Below, piece by piece: positions 8,771 through 17,900 of a stretch of DNA of 64,000 bases (its first letter is position 1; every line of letters starts with the position of its first letter). The DNA is from Cyclobacteriaceae bacterium. Lineage in GTDB: Bacteria; Bacteroidota; Bacteroidia; Cytophagales; Cyclobacteriaceae. The DNA is taken from positions 1 to 64,000 of the forward strand of contig JAHBUC010000013.1 of the NCBI GenBank assembly GCA_019638275.1, in the 5' to 3' direction. The translations under genes were made by a program, and so were the position numbers. The notes under the pieces are model-generated. The model did not search any database. It saw nothing but the letters and a program-made list of their open reading frames with translations, and had not been told where the DNA came from.

Positions 8771-9570
8771 TTCCGAATGTTATTTATTTTTTCAAAAGAA
8801 GCTACCAATCCTTTGATGATAGCCGAGCTTAATCCTTGATGCTCCATTTCATTGAGCCCTTCAATGGTACATCCTTCCGGTGTGGTTACCCGGTCAATTT
8901 CCATTTCCGGATGCAAGCCATGCTCCTGCAACAGCAAGGCTGCTCCCTTTGCCGTTTGTACAGCAATGGCTTGCGCATCTTCAGCATCAAATCCCAATTG
9001 AATTCCGCCTTGTGTGGTGGCCCGCAGAAAACGCATAAAGAAGGCAATGCCGCTGGCCGCGAGTACCGTAGATGCTTTCATTAACCGCTCTTCCACCACA
9101 AGCGTTTTACCTAAACCATCAAACAACCGGATTACTTCATTCACCTGTTGCTGCGATGCATTGCGAGAACAAATGCACGTCATAGATGAAGCAATGGCGA
9201 TGGCCGTGTTGGGCATAGCCCGAACAATGGGAATTTGCTTTCCACCGAGTTGAGAAGCAATCTCTTCCGTGCCAATGCCTGTAACCGTAGAAATCAATAC
9301 ATGTTCACCCTCCTTCAACCACGGAGAAATTTCGTTGACAACAGCCAGGGTTTGCTTGGGCTGTACGCATATCATAATAAGTGAAGTTTGTTGTATAGCT
9401 TCTACGTTGTTACTGGTAATTGAAAATCCTGAAAGGCGTATGGAGTCCAGTTTATCCAGGCTTCTCCGCGTAAGGGTAAGCTGCTCCGGCTTCATCAAAC
9501 CAGCTTGTATAATTCCTTGTGCTATTGAGACACCAAGATTTCCTGCTCCTATTATGGCTAACCGTTCCAT
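8767..9570 (-). CDS. proC: Pyrroline-5-carboxylate reductase
   Basis: Reduces pyrroline-5-carboxylate to proline with NAD(P)H. The N-terminal Rossmann motif IGAGNLGVSIAQGII spans residues 6-20. MPNTAIAI lies near 118, the dimerisation region ASGIAFFMRFL near 171, and the C-terminal signature VTTPEGCTIEGLNEMEHQG near 226. Length 267 is typical. It sits between argC and argD, overlapping argD by 4 nt and following argC closely, so proline and arginine branches are co-expressed from glutamate. Such proC placement in arginine operons is seen in other Bacteroidetes. Confidence 0.93.
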   Translation of the reverse strand: MERLAIIGAGNLGVSIAQGIIQAGLMKPEQLTLTRRSLDKLDSIRLSGFSITSNNVEAIQQTSLIMICVQPKQTLAVVNEISPWLKEGEHVLISTVTGIGTEEIASQLGGKQIPIVRAMPNTAIAIASSMTCICSRNASQQQVNEVIRLFDGLGKTLVVEERLMKASTVLAASGIAFFMRFLRATTQGGIQLGFDAEDAQAIAVQTAKGAALLLQEHGLHPEMEIDRVTTPEGCTIEGLNEMEHQGLSSAIIKGLVASFEKINNIRK

Positions 9571-9571
9571 C

Positions 9572-10546
9572 TTAAAAAACGGTTGACTTTAACTGAAGCC
9601 CGGCACGCTCATCCAAACCAAACATGATGTTCATATTTTGCACAGCTTGTCCGGATGCTCCTTTCAATAAGTTATCGATAGCAGCGTGTATCACCAATTT
9701 ATTTCCTTCCTTCTCCAGATGGATCAAACACTTGTTGGTGTTCACCACTTGTTTCAGATCAATCATGGTATCTGCCACATGCGTAAAGGCATGCCCTTTA
9801 TAGAATTCCTTATATAAGCGATTCAATTCATCCAACGACTGTTGACTCTCCACCACCGAACTCACGAAAATACCACGCGTAAAATCTCCACGCCACGGCA
9901 CAAAATTTACAGCGCCTTCAAATGTTGGTTGCAATTGCTTCAATGATTGATTGATCTCTGGTACATGCTGATGCGTAAGCGTCTTGTAAGCCGAAATGTT
10001 GTTGGCCCGCCAGGTAAAGTGTGTGGTATCCTGAAGTTTTTGTCCGGCACCGGTTGAGCCGGTTATGCCGGTTGTGTATACCTCTTTCAACAAACCTTTA
10101 CTCGCCAACGGCAACAACCCCAACTGAATGGCGGTAGCAAAACAACCCGGATTGGCAACATGTTTCGCAAAGCGGATTGACTCACGGTTCAATTCCGGCA
10201 GTCCATATATAAAGGAGCGGCCGGCTACGCTATCCCCCAACCGGAAATCGTTACCGAGATCAATGATCTTTACTGAACTGTCAATCGCGTTCTCCTGCAG
10301 AAACCTTTTACTTTCTCCATGTCCCATGCACAGGAACAATACGTCCACACCGAAAGAAAATGAATCAGAAAAATTCAGTGTAGTTTCTCCAATCAAATCA
10401 GTATGAACGGAATGCACAGGCTTACCCGCATGACTTCTGCTGTGGACAAACGTTACGGTTACACCGGGATGATTAATCAACAACCGAAGGGTTTCCCCTC
10501 CGGTATAACCTGCTCCGCCAACAATTCCTGCTTTAAGTTTCAACAT
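9572..10546 (-). CDS. argC: N-acyl-gamma-glutamyl-phosphate reductase
   Basis: NADPH-dependent reduction of N-acylglutamyl phosphate to the semialdehyde. The Rossmann motif AGIVGGAGYTGGETLRLL starts at residue 5, and the catalytic Cys lies in VANPGCFATAIQLGLLPL. The later block TGSTGAGQKLQDTTHF and the conserved HQHVPEI are present. I chose the ATG at 10546 (MLKLKAGIVGG) because the 13 upstream codons lie inside argG and have no counterpart in the family. The start overlaps argG by 14 nt. The product is 324 residues, usual for the family. Confidence 0.93.
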   Translation of the reverse strand: MLKLKAGIVGGAGYTGGETLRLLINHPGVTVTFVHSRSHAGKPVHSVHTDLIGETTLNFSDSFSFGVDVLFLCMGHGESKRFLQENAIDSSVKIIDLGNDFRLGDSVAGRSFIYGLPELNRESIRFAKHVANPGCFATAIQLGLLPLASKGLLKEVYTTGITGSTGAGQKLQDTTHFTWRANNISAYKTLTHQHVPEINQSLKQLQPTFEGAVNFVPWRGDFTRGIFVSSVVESQQSLDELNRLYKEFYKGHAFTHVADTMIDLKQVVNTNKCLIHLEKEGNKLVIHAAIDNLLKGASGQAVQNMNIMFGLDERAGLQLKSTVF

Positions 10547-11732
10547 CTTTCTTAATTGCGTGATATATCCCAACCTGATTGCCAAATATTTTCGTGAACC
10601 CTTTCACATCGTCACCGGTCCAGCCCAAATTCATCTCCCCATACTTACCAAATTTAGCCGACATCAAATCATAAGGTGATTCAATTCCCAACACCTGAAA
10701 GCGGTGCGGATAGAGTTCAGCATGTACTTCACCGGTAACGTGTTGCTGTGTGCTTATCAGAAATGCCTCGATGTCGCGCATTACCGGATCAAGATACTGC
10801 CCTTCGTGCAACCAGTTACCATAAAACTGCGCCAATTGATCTTTCCAACTCAGTTGCCACTTGGTGAGCACGTGTTTCTCCAACGCATGATGCGACTTGA
10901 TGATCAGCATGGGCGCAGCCGCTTCAAAACCAACCCTCCCTTTAATGCCGATAATCGTATCGCCTACATGAATATCGCGGCCAATGCCATATGGCCCGGC
11001 AAGCTGTTGCAGAAATTGAATGGCTTCAACCGGATGATCAAATTGTTTTTCATTCACTTTGTTCAACTCACCCTTCTCAAAATGCAATACCACCCGCTCA
11101 CTTCCGGATTTCGTTACCGGAGTGGGCCATGCTTCTTCGGGTAACATGCCCAATGAGTTCAGCGTTTCCTTTCCACCTACGGATGTTCCCCAGATACCTT
11201 TATTAATAGAGTATTGCGCCTTTTCAAAGTTCATCGCCACGCCTTTCTCTTTGAGGTAGGCAATCTCTGCTTCACGCGAAAGTTTCAATTCCCGAATGGG
11301 GGTTATAATCTCAATACCCGGCAGCAAAATATTCAACACCATGTCAAAACGCACCTGGTCGTTGCCGGCACCGGTACTGCCATGCGCCACCCCATCTGCA
11401 CCAATCGCTTTGGCGTAGTCGGCCACAGCCAACGCCTGCGACATCCGCTCCGCGCTTACACTTAAGGGGTAAGCGTTATTCTTCAATACATTTCCATAAA
11501 CCAAGTAGCGGATAACCTTGTCGTAATAATTACGGGTTTCATCAACCGTTTTATGGTCCACTGCGCCTAGCGATAAGGCATGTGCTTCAATGCGCTTTAA
11601 CTCTGCTTCATCAAAGCCACCGGTGTTTACCGTAATCGTATGCACATCCACATGCATATCATCTTTCAGGTACTTGACACAAAATGAGGTATCAAGCCCT
11701 CCGCTGAAGGCCAAAACAACTTTCTTCTTCAT
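10533..11732 (-). CDS. argG: Argininosuccinate synthase
   Basis: Condenses citrulline with aspartate using ATP to make argininosuccinate. The ATP pyrophosphatase P-loop AFSGGLDTSF starts at residue 8; HGSTGAGNDQVRFD near 117 and YSINKGIWGTSVGG near 173 complete the synthetase core. Length is 399. It is the second gene of the operon, starting 1 nt after the stop of the acyltransferase. Its substrate is free citrulline, so it acts after the deacylase (argE) and before argH. Confidence 0.95.
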   Translation of the reverse strand: MKKKVVLAFSGGLDTSFCVKYLKDDMHVDVHTITVNTGGFDEAELKRIEAHALSLGAVDHKTVDETRNYYDKVIRYLVYGNVLKNNAYPLSVSAERMSQALAVADYAKAIGADGVAHGSTGAGNDQVRFDMVLNILLPGIEIITPIRELKLSREAEIAYLKEKGVAMNFEKAQYSINKGIWGTSVGGKETLNSLGMLPEEAWPTPVTKSGSERVVLHFEKGELNKVNEKQFDHPVEAIQFLQQLAGPYGIGRDIHVGDTIIGIKGRVGFEAAAPMLIIKSHHALEKHVLTKWQLSWKDQLAQFYGNWLHEGQYLDPVMRDIEAFLISTQQHVTGEVHAELYPHRFQVLGIESPYDLMSAKFGKYGEMNLGWTGDDVKGFTKIFGNQVGIYHAIKKDVET

Positions 11733-11733
11733 C

Positions 11734-12501
11734 TTACCAAAAGAAAAAACTTAAAATAGAATTCTTCTTCGACTCGTTAGTACCGGAGCCATTGTTCTTG
11801 TTACGCGAACGCAACAGCACGTACTGTTTGAATTTAACCCAACGTTCAAACAGCTTAAAGTTGCCTTTAAACCTGCGCCTGCGCTTCCGCTTTAACTTTC
11901 CGTCAACAGTAACCACGGTTTGAGATTTTACCGGCTGTGCCGCCTGAATTTTTGCAGCGGCTTCTGCCGGGTCGAACAGCATAGCCGTGCACATGCAGTT
12001 TGTCCGGTTCTTGCTCATCAGGATTTCGAAGTTGATGCAACTCCTGCAGCCTTTCCAAAATTCTTCATCGGTGGTCAGCTCCGAATAGGTTACCGGCTCA
12101 TAACCCAGGTCGGAGTTGATCTTCATCACAGCCAGCCCAGTAGTAAGTCCGAATATCTTTGCTTCTGGATATTTCTTCCGCGACAGCTCAAATATTTTCC
12201 GCTTGATGTCGGTTGCGACACCACTCTTGCGAAACGCTGGCGACACAATGAGGCCGGAGTTGGCCACATACTTCTCGTGTTGCCACGCTTCGATGTAGCA
12301 AAAGCCCACCCACGTTCCATCGGGGGTAACGGCTATTACCGCCTTGCCCTCCTCCATCTTCATCTCGATGTATTCGGGTGAACGCTTGGCAATGCCGGTT
12401 CCACGCGCTTTCGCAGATTCCTCCATCTCCAGTGTGATGGTTGGTGCGTAGTGTTTGTCGTCTGCTGTGGCCAGCCGGACGATGATGTTGTTATTTTCCA
12501 T
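11734..12501 (-). CDS. GNAT N-acyltransferase, probable N-acylglutamate synthase of the arginine operon
   Basis: The first operon gene encodes a GNAT-fold protein (core about residues 5-165) with the beta4/A-motif region LIVSPAFRKSGVATDIKRKIF at about 83-103. A Cys-rich stretch (CRSCINFEILMSKNRTNCMC) follows, then a basic C-terminal tail with KRKRRRRFKG near 206 and a Ser/Asn-rich end. By position and the need for a first enzyme, it probably acylates glutamate; I recall that a Bacteroides arginine-operon GNAT was shown genetically to fill this role (BT3761). Succinyl-CoA or acetyl-CoA use is not readable from sequence. The Arg-rich tail is unusual for the GNAT fold. Confidence 0.75.
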   Translation of the reverse strand: MENNNIIVRLATADDKHYAPTITLEMEESAKARGTGIAKRSPEYIEMKMEEGKAVIAVTPDGTWVGFCYIEAWQHEKYVANSGLIVSPAFRKSGVATDIKRKIFELSRKKYPEAKIFGLTTGLAVMKINSDLGYEPVTYSELTTDEEFWKGCRSCINFEILMSKNRTNCMCTAMLFDPAEAAAKIQAAQPVKSQTVVTVDGKLKRKRRRRFKGNFKLFERWVKFKQYVLLRSRNKNNGSGTNESKKNSILSFFFW

Positions 12502-12840
12502 TGATCGTTACGATATGGATTACGCCCGGATACACGTGTAGTGCATCGGGCAGTGTTAGTAAAATTTAAAAAAGGGAGACGCAGTGTTACGCCAGAGCAC
12601 ATCCTGTGCTGCACAAGATGTGGGTTGCCAGTAAAATCGGGCTTACGGTATCAAATACGCACAAAGCGCGCGGGTCGGCATCGCCTGGTCACCATACAGG
12701 CTGGTGTGGAGAACAGAATTGTTCTGGGGAGTTGAAAAGCTGCCGTAGCTGCTTTTGTAGTGGTGATCGGTGTTTTCAATTTCTTTCGTTACGATTAAGT
12801 GAAACGTTAGATAAAAATCATGCAGTTAATTTGTTTAAAC
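12502..12840 (-). promoter_or_regulatory. Long leader of the arginine operon
   Basis: About 340 nt separate the predicted promoter from the first ATG, unusually long for this compact region. Read on the minus strand it contains a hairpin made from ACATCTTGTGC and GCACAGGATGT (plus-strand 12600-12622), a palindrome around CAGAATTGTTCTG (12714-12726), an AGCAGCTACGGCAGCT-type stem near 12740, and a tiny in-frame ATG-stop (MIFI) near 12820. I see no strong U-tract terminator and no riboswitch family I recognise. A regulatory role is inferred from length and structure only. Confidence 0.4.
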
Positions 12841-12846
12841 TTATTG

Positions 12847-12880
12847 CAAAGGTATACGATAATTTTTTAGAAATGGTCAA
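12847..12880 (-). promoter_or_regulatory. Bacteroidetes-type promoter for the arginine operon
   Basis: On the minus strand TTG (12880-12878) and TACCTTTG (12854-12847, matching TAnnTTTG) are separated by 23 nt, fitting the Bacteroidetes sigma-A consensus although at the long end of spacing. The predicted start of transcription is near 12840. Confidence 0.5.
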
Positions 12881-12931
12881 CTTTTTTTCAGGAATTAAAA
12901 AATTCTGCCTAACGAGAGTTAGCAACTCCCA

Positions 12932-12952
12932 AGGTCTGTGTCTCACAGACCT
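12932..12952. repeat. Short perfect hairpin
   Basis: AGGTCTGTG and CACAGACCT form a perfect 9-bp stem with a 3-nt loop, downstream of the TRIC-family gene and upstream of the arginine promoter. No T-run follows on either strand, so it is not a clear intrinsic terminator. GGTCTGTGTAA also occurs near 58428, suggesting a dispersed repeat phrase. Confidence 0.5.
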
Positions 12953-12980
12953 GTCTGAAAATCTTCTCAGTGTTTACGCG

Positions 12981-13592
12981 CTAAGTTTTCCTGAAGCCCG
13001 GTAAAGCCAACTTAAACTTCAGTGCTACCAGTCGGATGCAGATGATCACCAGAATTGAAATGGACAGGTTGTAGTTGCGCTCCAATGGCGTGTGGATGTC
13101 GATGAGCAGGTAAACGATGGCACCGGCCAGACACGCAGTGGCGTAAATCTCCTTACGGAAGATTACAGGCAATTCGTTGGTGAGCGTGTCGCGGATAACG
13201 CCACCCATCACGGCTGTGAACATACCCATGATGGCGGCAATCTCCGGTTGCACTCCCAACCCGATAGCCTTCTCAACTCCGAGGATAGTGAAGAACGAAA
13301 TACCAAGCGTATCGAACAGCATGAATGTTCTGCGCAGCCTGATAAACACACGGAAGAAGAGAATGGCTGCACCTACACCAATCAGCACTGCGTACAGAAA
13401 GTTGATGTCGCCAATCCACACTAACGGGTAACTTCCAAGCATCATGTCGCGGATGGTACCGCCACCAATGGCCGTTAAAAATCCTGTGAAGGCTGCAGCA
13501 AACCAGTCGTGCTCCTTGTCTTGCATGGCCAGCGCACCAGAGATGGCAAAGAAGAATGTACCGATAAGTTCAAGCGGGTATTGAAAGACCAC
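12981..13592 (-). CDS. TRIC-family (UPF0126/YicG-like) membrane protein
   Basis: A 203-residue protein with seven hydrophobic segments arranged as two similar halves. Each half contains a glycine-rich motif: AIGGGTIRDMMLG near residue 41 and VMGGVIRDTLTNE near 128. This duplicated GGGxxRD pattern defines the bacterial trimeric intracellular cation channel family; the E. coli homologue has been linked to glycine uptake. It would sit in the inner membrane. It is a single gene, transcribed like the arginine operon but separated from it by the long leader region. Confidence 0.88.
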   Translation of the reverse strand: MVFQYPLELIGTFFFAISGALAMQDKEHDWFAAAFTGFLTAIGGGTIRDMMLGSYPLVWIGDINFLYAVLIGVGAAILFFRVFIRLRRTFMLFDTLGISFFTILGVEKAIGLGVQPEIAAIMGMFTAVMGGVIRDTLTNELPVIFRKEIYATACLAGAIVYLLIDIHTPLERNYNLSISILVIICIRLVALKFKLALPGFRKT

Positions 13593-13644
13593 GAGGATTA
13601 AGGTTTCTGAAAGTTATAAAAGGATTGCACCAATCTTTAAAAGT

Positions 13645-13675
13645 TTTCACGCAAAGTCGCAAAGCGCGCAAAGGA
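13645..13675. repeat. ACGCAAAG-type intergenic repeat
   Basis: TTTTCACGCAAAG, TCGCAAAG and CGCGCAAAGG are three drifting copies of one phrase between the TRIC gene and the PorP/SprF gene. The same phrase recurs at 22051-22080 and 58319-58422. Confidence 0.6.
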
Positions 13676-13695
13676 ATCGTAAAGATTATTAAGTA

Positions 13696-14766
13696 TCAAA
13701 AATCCGGGCACGGAATCACCAGCTTGTCGCGGGGTGGTTTGCGTGGATCGCGCATAGGCCAGGTATACACCATACTAAACTCGTGTGCACCACCACTGCC
13801 GGCACCGAGTTTGGAAATGGTATAATCGTAGCTGTAGCCGATGTTCAATGCCTGCTTGGTGCCAATGTTGGTGAAGCCCAGCAGCAATACAATTGATTCG
13901 TTGTTCACAAATTCGTTAACCTGCTTGAACGGTACACCGCGGTACCACAAACCGAGCACAAGCGGTTCATTGGTAAAGTACAAACCGAGATCAAGCTGAT
14001 CAAACTGCCCTTGGTGACGGTATTGAAATGCCGGTGCAATGCTTCGCTCGGCTTCCCGTGCATACATGCCACTGCCCTTCACACCGGGGCGCATATAATA
14101 TTTGAATCCGCCATGTACCGAAAGCTTGATCGGCAGTGGACTTTCCTCATCAATGATTGATTGATTCGGCTGATTAAGGTGGAAAGCCGCCACACCAAGC
14201 CAGGCTGATTTGGTGAACAACACACCACCCAAAGACAGATCAATAAATGTTTTACTAAAGTTGGTGCGGAATTGTTCAGCTGTTGTCGGATTGATTATCT
14301 CACCTGTTTGCGAATCAAACTGATCGCCAAAAGTTAATCGGTCAAAGTTTATATCACGGTTATACAACGCAATCTGTGCACCGGGCCTGAAACCAAGATT
14401 CTTCGAAAACTGAAGTTCGTAGGAATATTGCAGGCCAACATTTAAGGAACGTAAACCTGCCAAACCTTCCACATCTCTATTTAAGATTATGCCTACTCCA
14501 CTCCGGGCATCCTCAATAAAATAATCGAAGTAAGCCGACATGGTAATAAAGTTCGCATCAATGGCTGGCCACTGGTTGCGGTAGTTAATACCCGCGCGAG
14601 CTTGCCCCGTACCACCTGTAAGAGCAGGATTCAGGTAAAGGGGCGCGGCATAAAACTGAGAGAACTGCGGATCCTGCGCAGTTACTTCCCCAGTCGAAAA
14701 AAGTATTAACCCTCCGGTAAGGAGAATCAAAAAAACGGAATAACGGGTCGGTTTACGCAACAGCAT
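13696..14766 (-). CDS. PorP/SprF family type IX secretion membrane protein
   Basis: A 356-residue outer-membrane beta-barrel protein with an N-terminal signal (hydrophobic run ILLTGGLILFSTGEVTAQ). The family hallmark QDPQFSQFYAAPLYLNPALTGG follows directly at residues 31-52. Alternating aromatic strands follow. Known members assist surface delivery of type-B-sorted adhesins, as SprF does for SprB in Flavobacterium johnsoniae. The divergent neighbour is a giant type B cargo, which makes it the likely client. The C-terminus (DKLVIPCPDF) is non-barrel-like and may be a short extension. Confidence 0.92.
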   Translation of the reverse strand: MLLRKPTRYSVFLILLTGGLILFSTGEVTAQDPQFSQFYAAPLYLNPALTGGTGQARAGINYRNQWPAIDANFITMSAYFDYFIEDARSGVGIILNRDVEGLAGLRSLNVGLQYSYELQFSKNLGFRPGAQIALYNRDINFDRLTFGDQFDSQTGEIINPTTAEQFRTNFSKTFIDLSLGGVLFTKSAWLGVAAFHLNQPNQSIIDEESPLPIKLSVHGGFKYYMRPGVKGSGMYAREAERSIAPAFQYRHQGQFDQLDLGLYFTNEPLVLGLWYRGVPFKQVNEFVNNESIVLLLGFTNIGTKQALNIGYSYDYTISKLGAGSGGAHEFSMVYTWPMRDPRKPPRDKLVIPCPDF

Positions 14767-14950
14767 CGGAGCAAATTAAAGCGATTCGTAGTATTTAAAA
14801 AACTCATGGCGAGTAAAAGCCTGCGTTTTCTGATTCTTAACGATATTTTTGGTCAAATTGTATACTTTCGTGATGGTTGGGCGTTTTTATGTTGCCCAAT
14901 TGCAGGGTTTAAACCAAGTTGAAGTATCTGAAGTTTTTAAAACGTTTAAC

Positions 14951-17900
14951 ATGATTCAGAAAATGCGGTGGTGGGTACTTGTTTTAGTAGGGTTAACGTT
15001 CCAGGTTTCGGCACAGGATTTTGCACGGTATAACTGGTATTTCGGAAACAGCAATACGGCCATCCGGTTTAGCCGTTCCGACAATTCAGCTTCTTTGGTA
15101 ACGAATCAAAAACTTCCGTTCGGAACAGGCGGTAGTGCGGTAGCCTCCAATCCCGTTAATGCCGACCTGATGTTTTATACAGATGGTTCACGCGTGTACG
15201 ACATTTCAGGTGTGGCCACGCCTATGCCCAACGGAACCGGGCTTCTCGGGAATACCAACGGAAACCAGCCGGTAGCCATTTGTCCGGTACCCGGTGCACC
15301 CAATCAATACTACATTTTTACCAATAGCGCCAATGGCGCTGCCGGTGGCTCCATTGTGTTCAGCATTGTCGACATGACGTTACCAGGCAATTCAGCTTTC
15401 GGTGCACCCTTTACCGGAGAAGTGACGACTAAAAACCAGGCGATTGCCGGATTGACCAATCGCTCAGAAGCCATGATTGTTTTACCGCACGATAACGGTA
15501 CAGATTACTGGCTGATTACCCATGAAAACGGAACCGACAACTATACGGTAACACACGTACAACCAGCAGGCGCTTTTGCATCAACAAATTTTGGCAACCT
15601 TTCAGGGGGACTGAATATTTCAGCCACCAATTTTGCCTACCACGAGGGCACTGCAAAAATTGCCGTATCACCCCTTACCGTAAACCGAAACATTGCCATT
15701 CTTGATTTTGATGATGCCACAGGTTTACTTTCGTTCGATCAATTTGTACTCAACTCGGCCAGCAACCTGTTGGGTGCCATCTATGATACCGAGTGGAGTC
15801 CTTCCGGAAGATTTTTGTACATCTCAAGAAGAAATGATTCCGGTACCGATGCACAGGTACTTCAATTTGATACAACTGACCCATCAACCTCACTTGCACC
15901 GATTTTACCTGTAGCCGTTAACAGCAGTTACGGCATACAGATCGCACCCGACACCGCCATCTATCACATCTACCAGGCAACCGGTGGCGGACCATTCTTA
16001 CTGGGACGATTAACCGATACCGACAGTGTAGGAACATTGGTGCAATATGAACCCATTGCGTTTACCGCAAACCCAAATATTAACGGAACACAATTTCCAT
16101 CCTTCTCTCCTGCGTTTGATCTGAATTTAAGTGTGTCGTTTGTTTCGGCAGGCACGTGTTCCAATTCACCCATATCGTTCTTCCCAACGGTTACGCCTGA
16201 TGCCGATAGTTTGGTTTGGGATTTTGGTGATGGACAAGGATCCAATGCCTGGAGTCCTGTACATATCTACCAGAATGGTGGAGCATTCAATGTTACCGTA
16301 ACCGCTTTCTTAAATGGCGAAACAGCCACGGCTTCCAATCCGATAAACATTACGCAGTTCGACCTTCAATTACAATTGGTGCAAGACACAACTGCTTGTC
16401 GTTGTGAATTGCCTGCCCGAAGACTTCCGGGTGATACCTGTACTGATTTTTCTGTAGAGGTTCAGGTTCAAGGGGGATCACCAACATCTTTTGAATGGTC
16501 GAATGGAGATTTAGGCCCTGTTTTAACTCCTGATTCTGCAGGATACTATTATGTTGTTGTTACGGATGCGACAGGTTGCAGCGCCTATGCCGGTGTGAAC
16601 ATCCGTGAATATGGTTTGCAAGATCAGCGCGCGAACATCTGGTACTTCGGGCAAAATGCCGGAATAGATTTTAATGAACAGCCACCCATTTCTATTTCAG
16701 GGCCGGTAAACAGTCCGGAAGGGGTATCGGTAATCAGTAACCGAAACGGCCAGGTAGTGCTGTCTACAGATGGTGTGCGGGTGTACGATCGGAATGATGT
16801 GGAAATTACGCAGACTGCTGATGGCACTCCCATTGTCATTCCACCCGGTATTGGCGGAGAGTCGGGTTCAACCCAATCAGCCTTGATCATTCCTGTTCCG
16901 GGTGATGAAACACTCTATTATATTTTTACCACACAAGAGGTTCACGGTAGCGGAACATACGAACTGCGCTATACACTTTTCGATGTAAAAGAAAATGGTG
17001 GCGATGGAGGCATTATTGAATTCAATCAACTGCTCTTCACCCGAAGCACAGAACGCATTACGGGTAATGCCAACTGGCTGATCGCGCACGAGTACGGAAA
17101 CAATTCCTTCCGCGCCTACCGCGTTACGCAAGCCGGTATTTTGAGCCCGGTAATTTCAAGCATCGGTTCGGATCATACGTTCAATTCGCCAGAAGCCGGA
17201 CAAGGCTACATGAAATTGGGTGCACAAAATTTACTAGCTGTTGCGTTATCCGAACCCGGTGTTTCCAATGTGCTGGAAATTTTTGATTTCGATGATGCCA
17301 CAGGCATTGTTTCCAACCTGCGTGTTGCTGATTTGAACAGTGCAACCGGTCAGGTTTATGGTGTTGAATTTTTTGGAAATAAAATTTTTGCCACACTGCG
17401 TGGCACCACTTCTCCCATTCGTGAATTTTTTATTAACTACTTAGGCGAACCTGAATTAATCGGGCCGCCACTAAATGGTATTAACGAAGAACTGGGTGCC
17501 ATCCAGGTGGGACCTGACGGGCAACTATATGTTGCCATTAATAATGGAAGTTCATTGGGTTTGATAACCGTTAATCCCGACACCTTACAAGTCTCTAACT
17601 TCAACGCAAACGGTTTTGCTTTAACTTCAGGTCAAAGCCAGTTGGGGTTACCCAACTTCATCCAAAACGTAGGCAACCCCATTCAACCACCAGGCATGGA
17701 TATAGCCGGTTTCTGCGAAGGCGAACCAACCTTTTTTACAGGCTTTGGTACTGATCCGATAGATCAGTTCTTCTGGACATTTGGCGATGGCTTCACCTCC
17801 GATTCTGCATCCGTGCAACACACGTACCCCGTTTTCAATGATGGAATTGCGCGAGATTACGTGGTAACGTTGCGCATCACCAACCGATGCGGCTTAGACA

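Noticed and set aside
10547-10585. N-terminal extension of argC
   Set aside because: These codons lie within argG and precede the conserved start MLKLKAGIVGG.
12932-12952. Terminator for the TRIC-family gene
   Set aside because: The hairpin is perfect but no T-run follows on the needed strand, so it is listed only as a repeat.
14849-14950. Upstream in-frame starts of the giant surface protein
   Set aside because: No signal peptide begins there, whereas a typical one begins at 14951.
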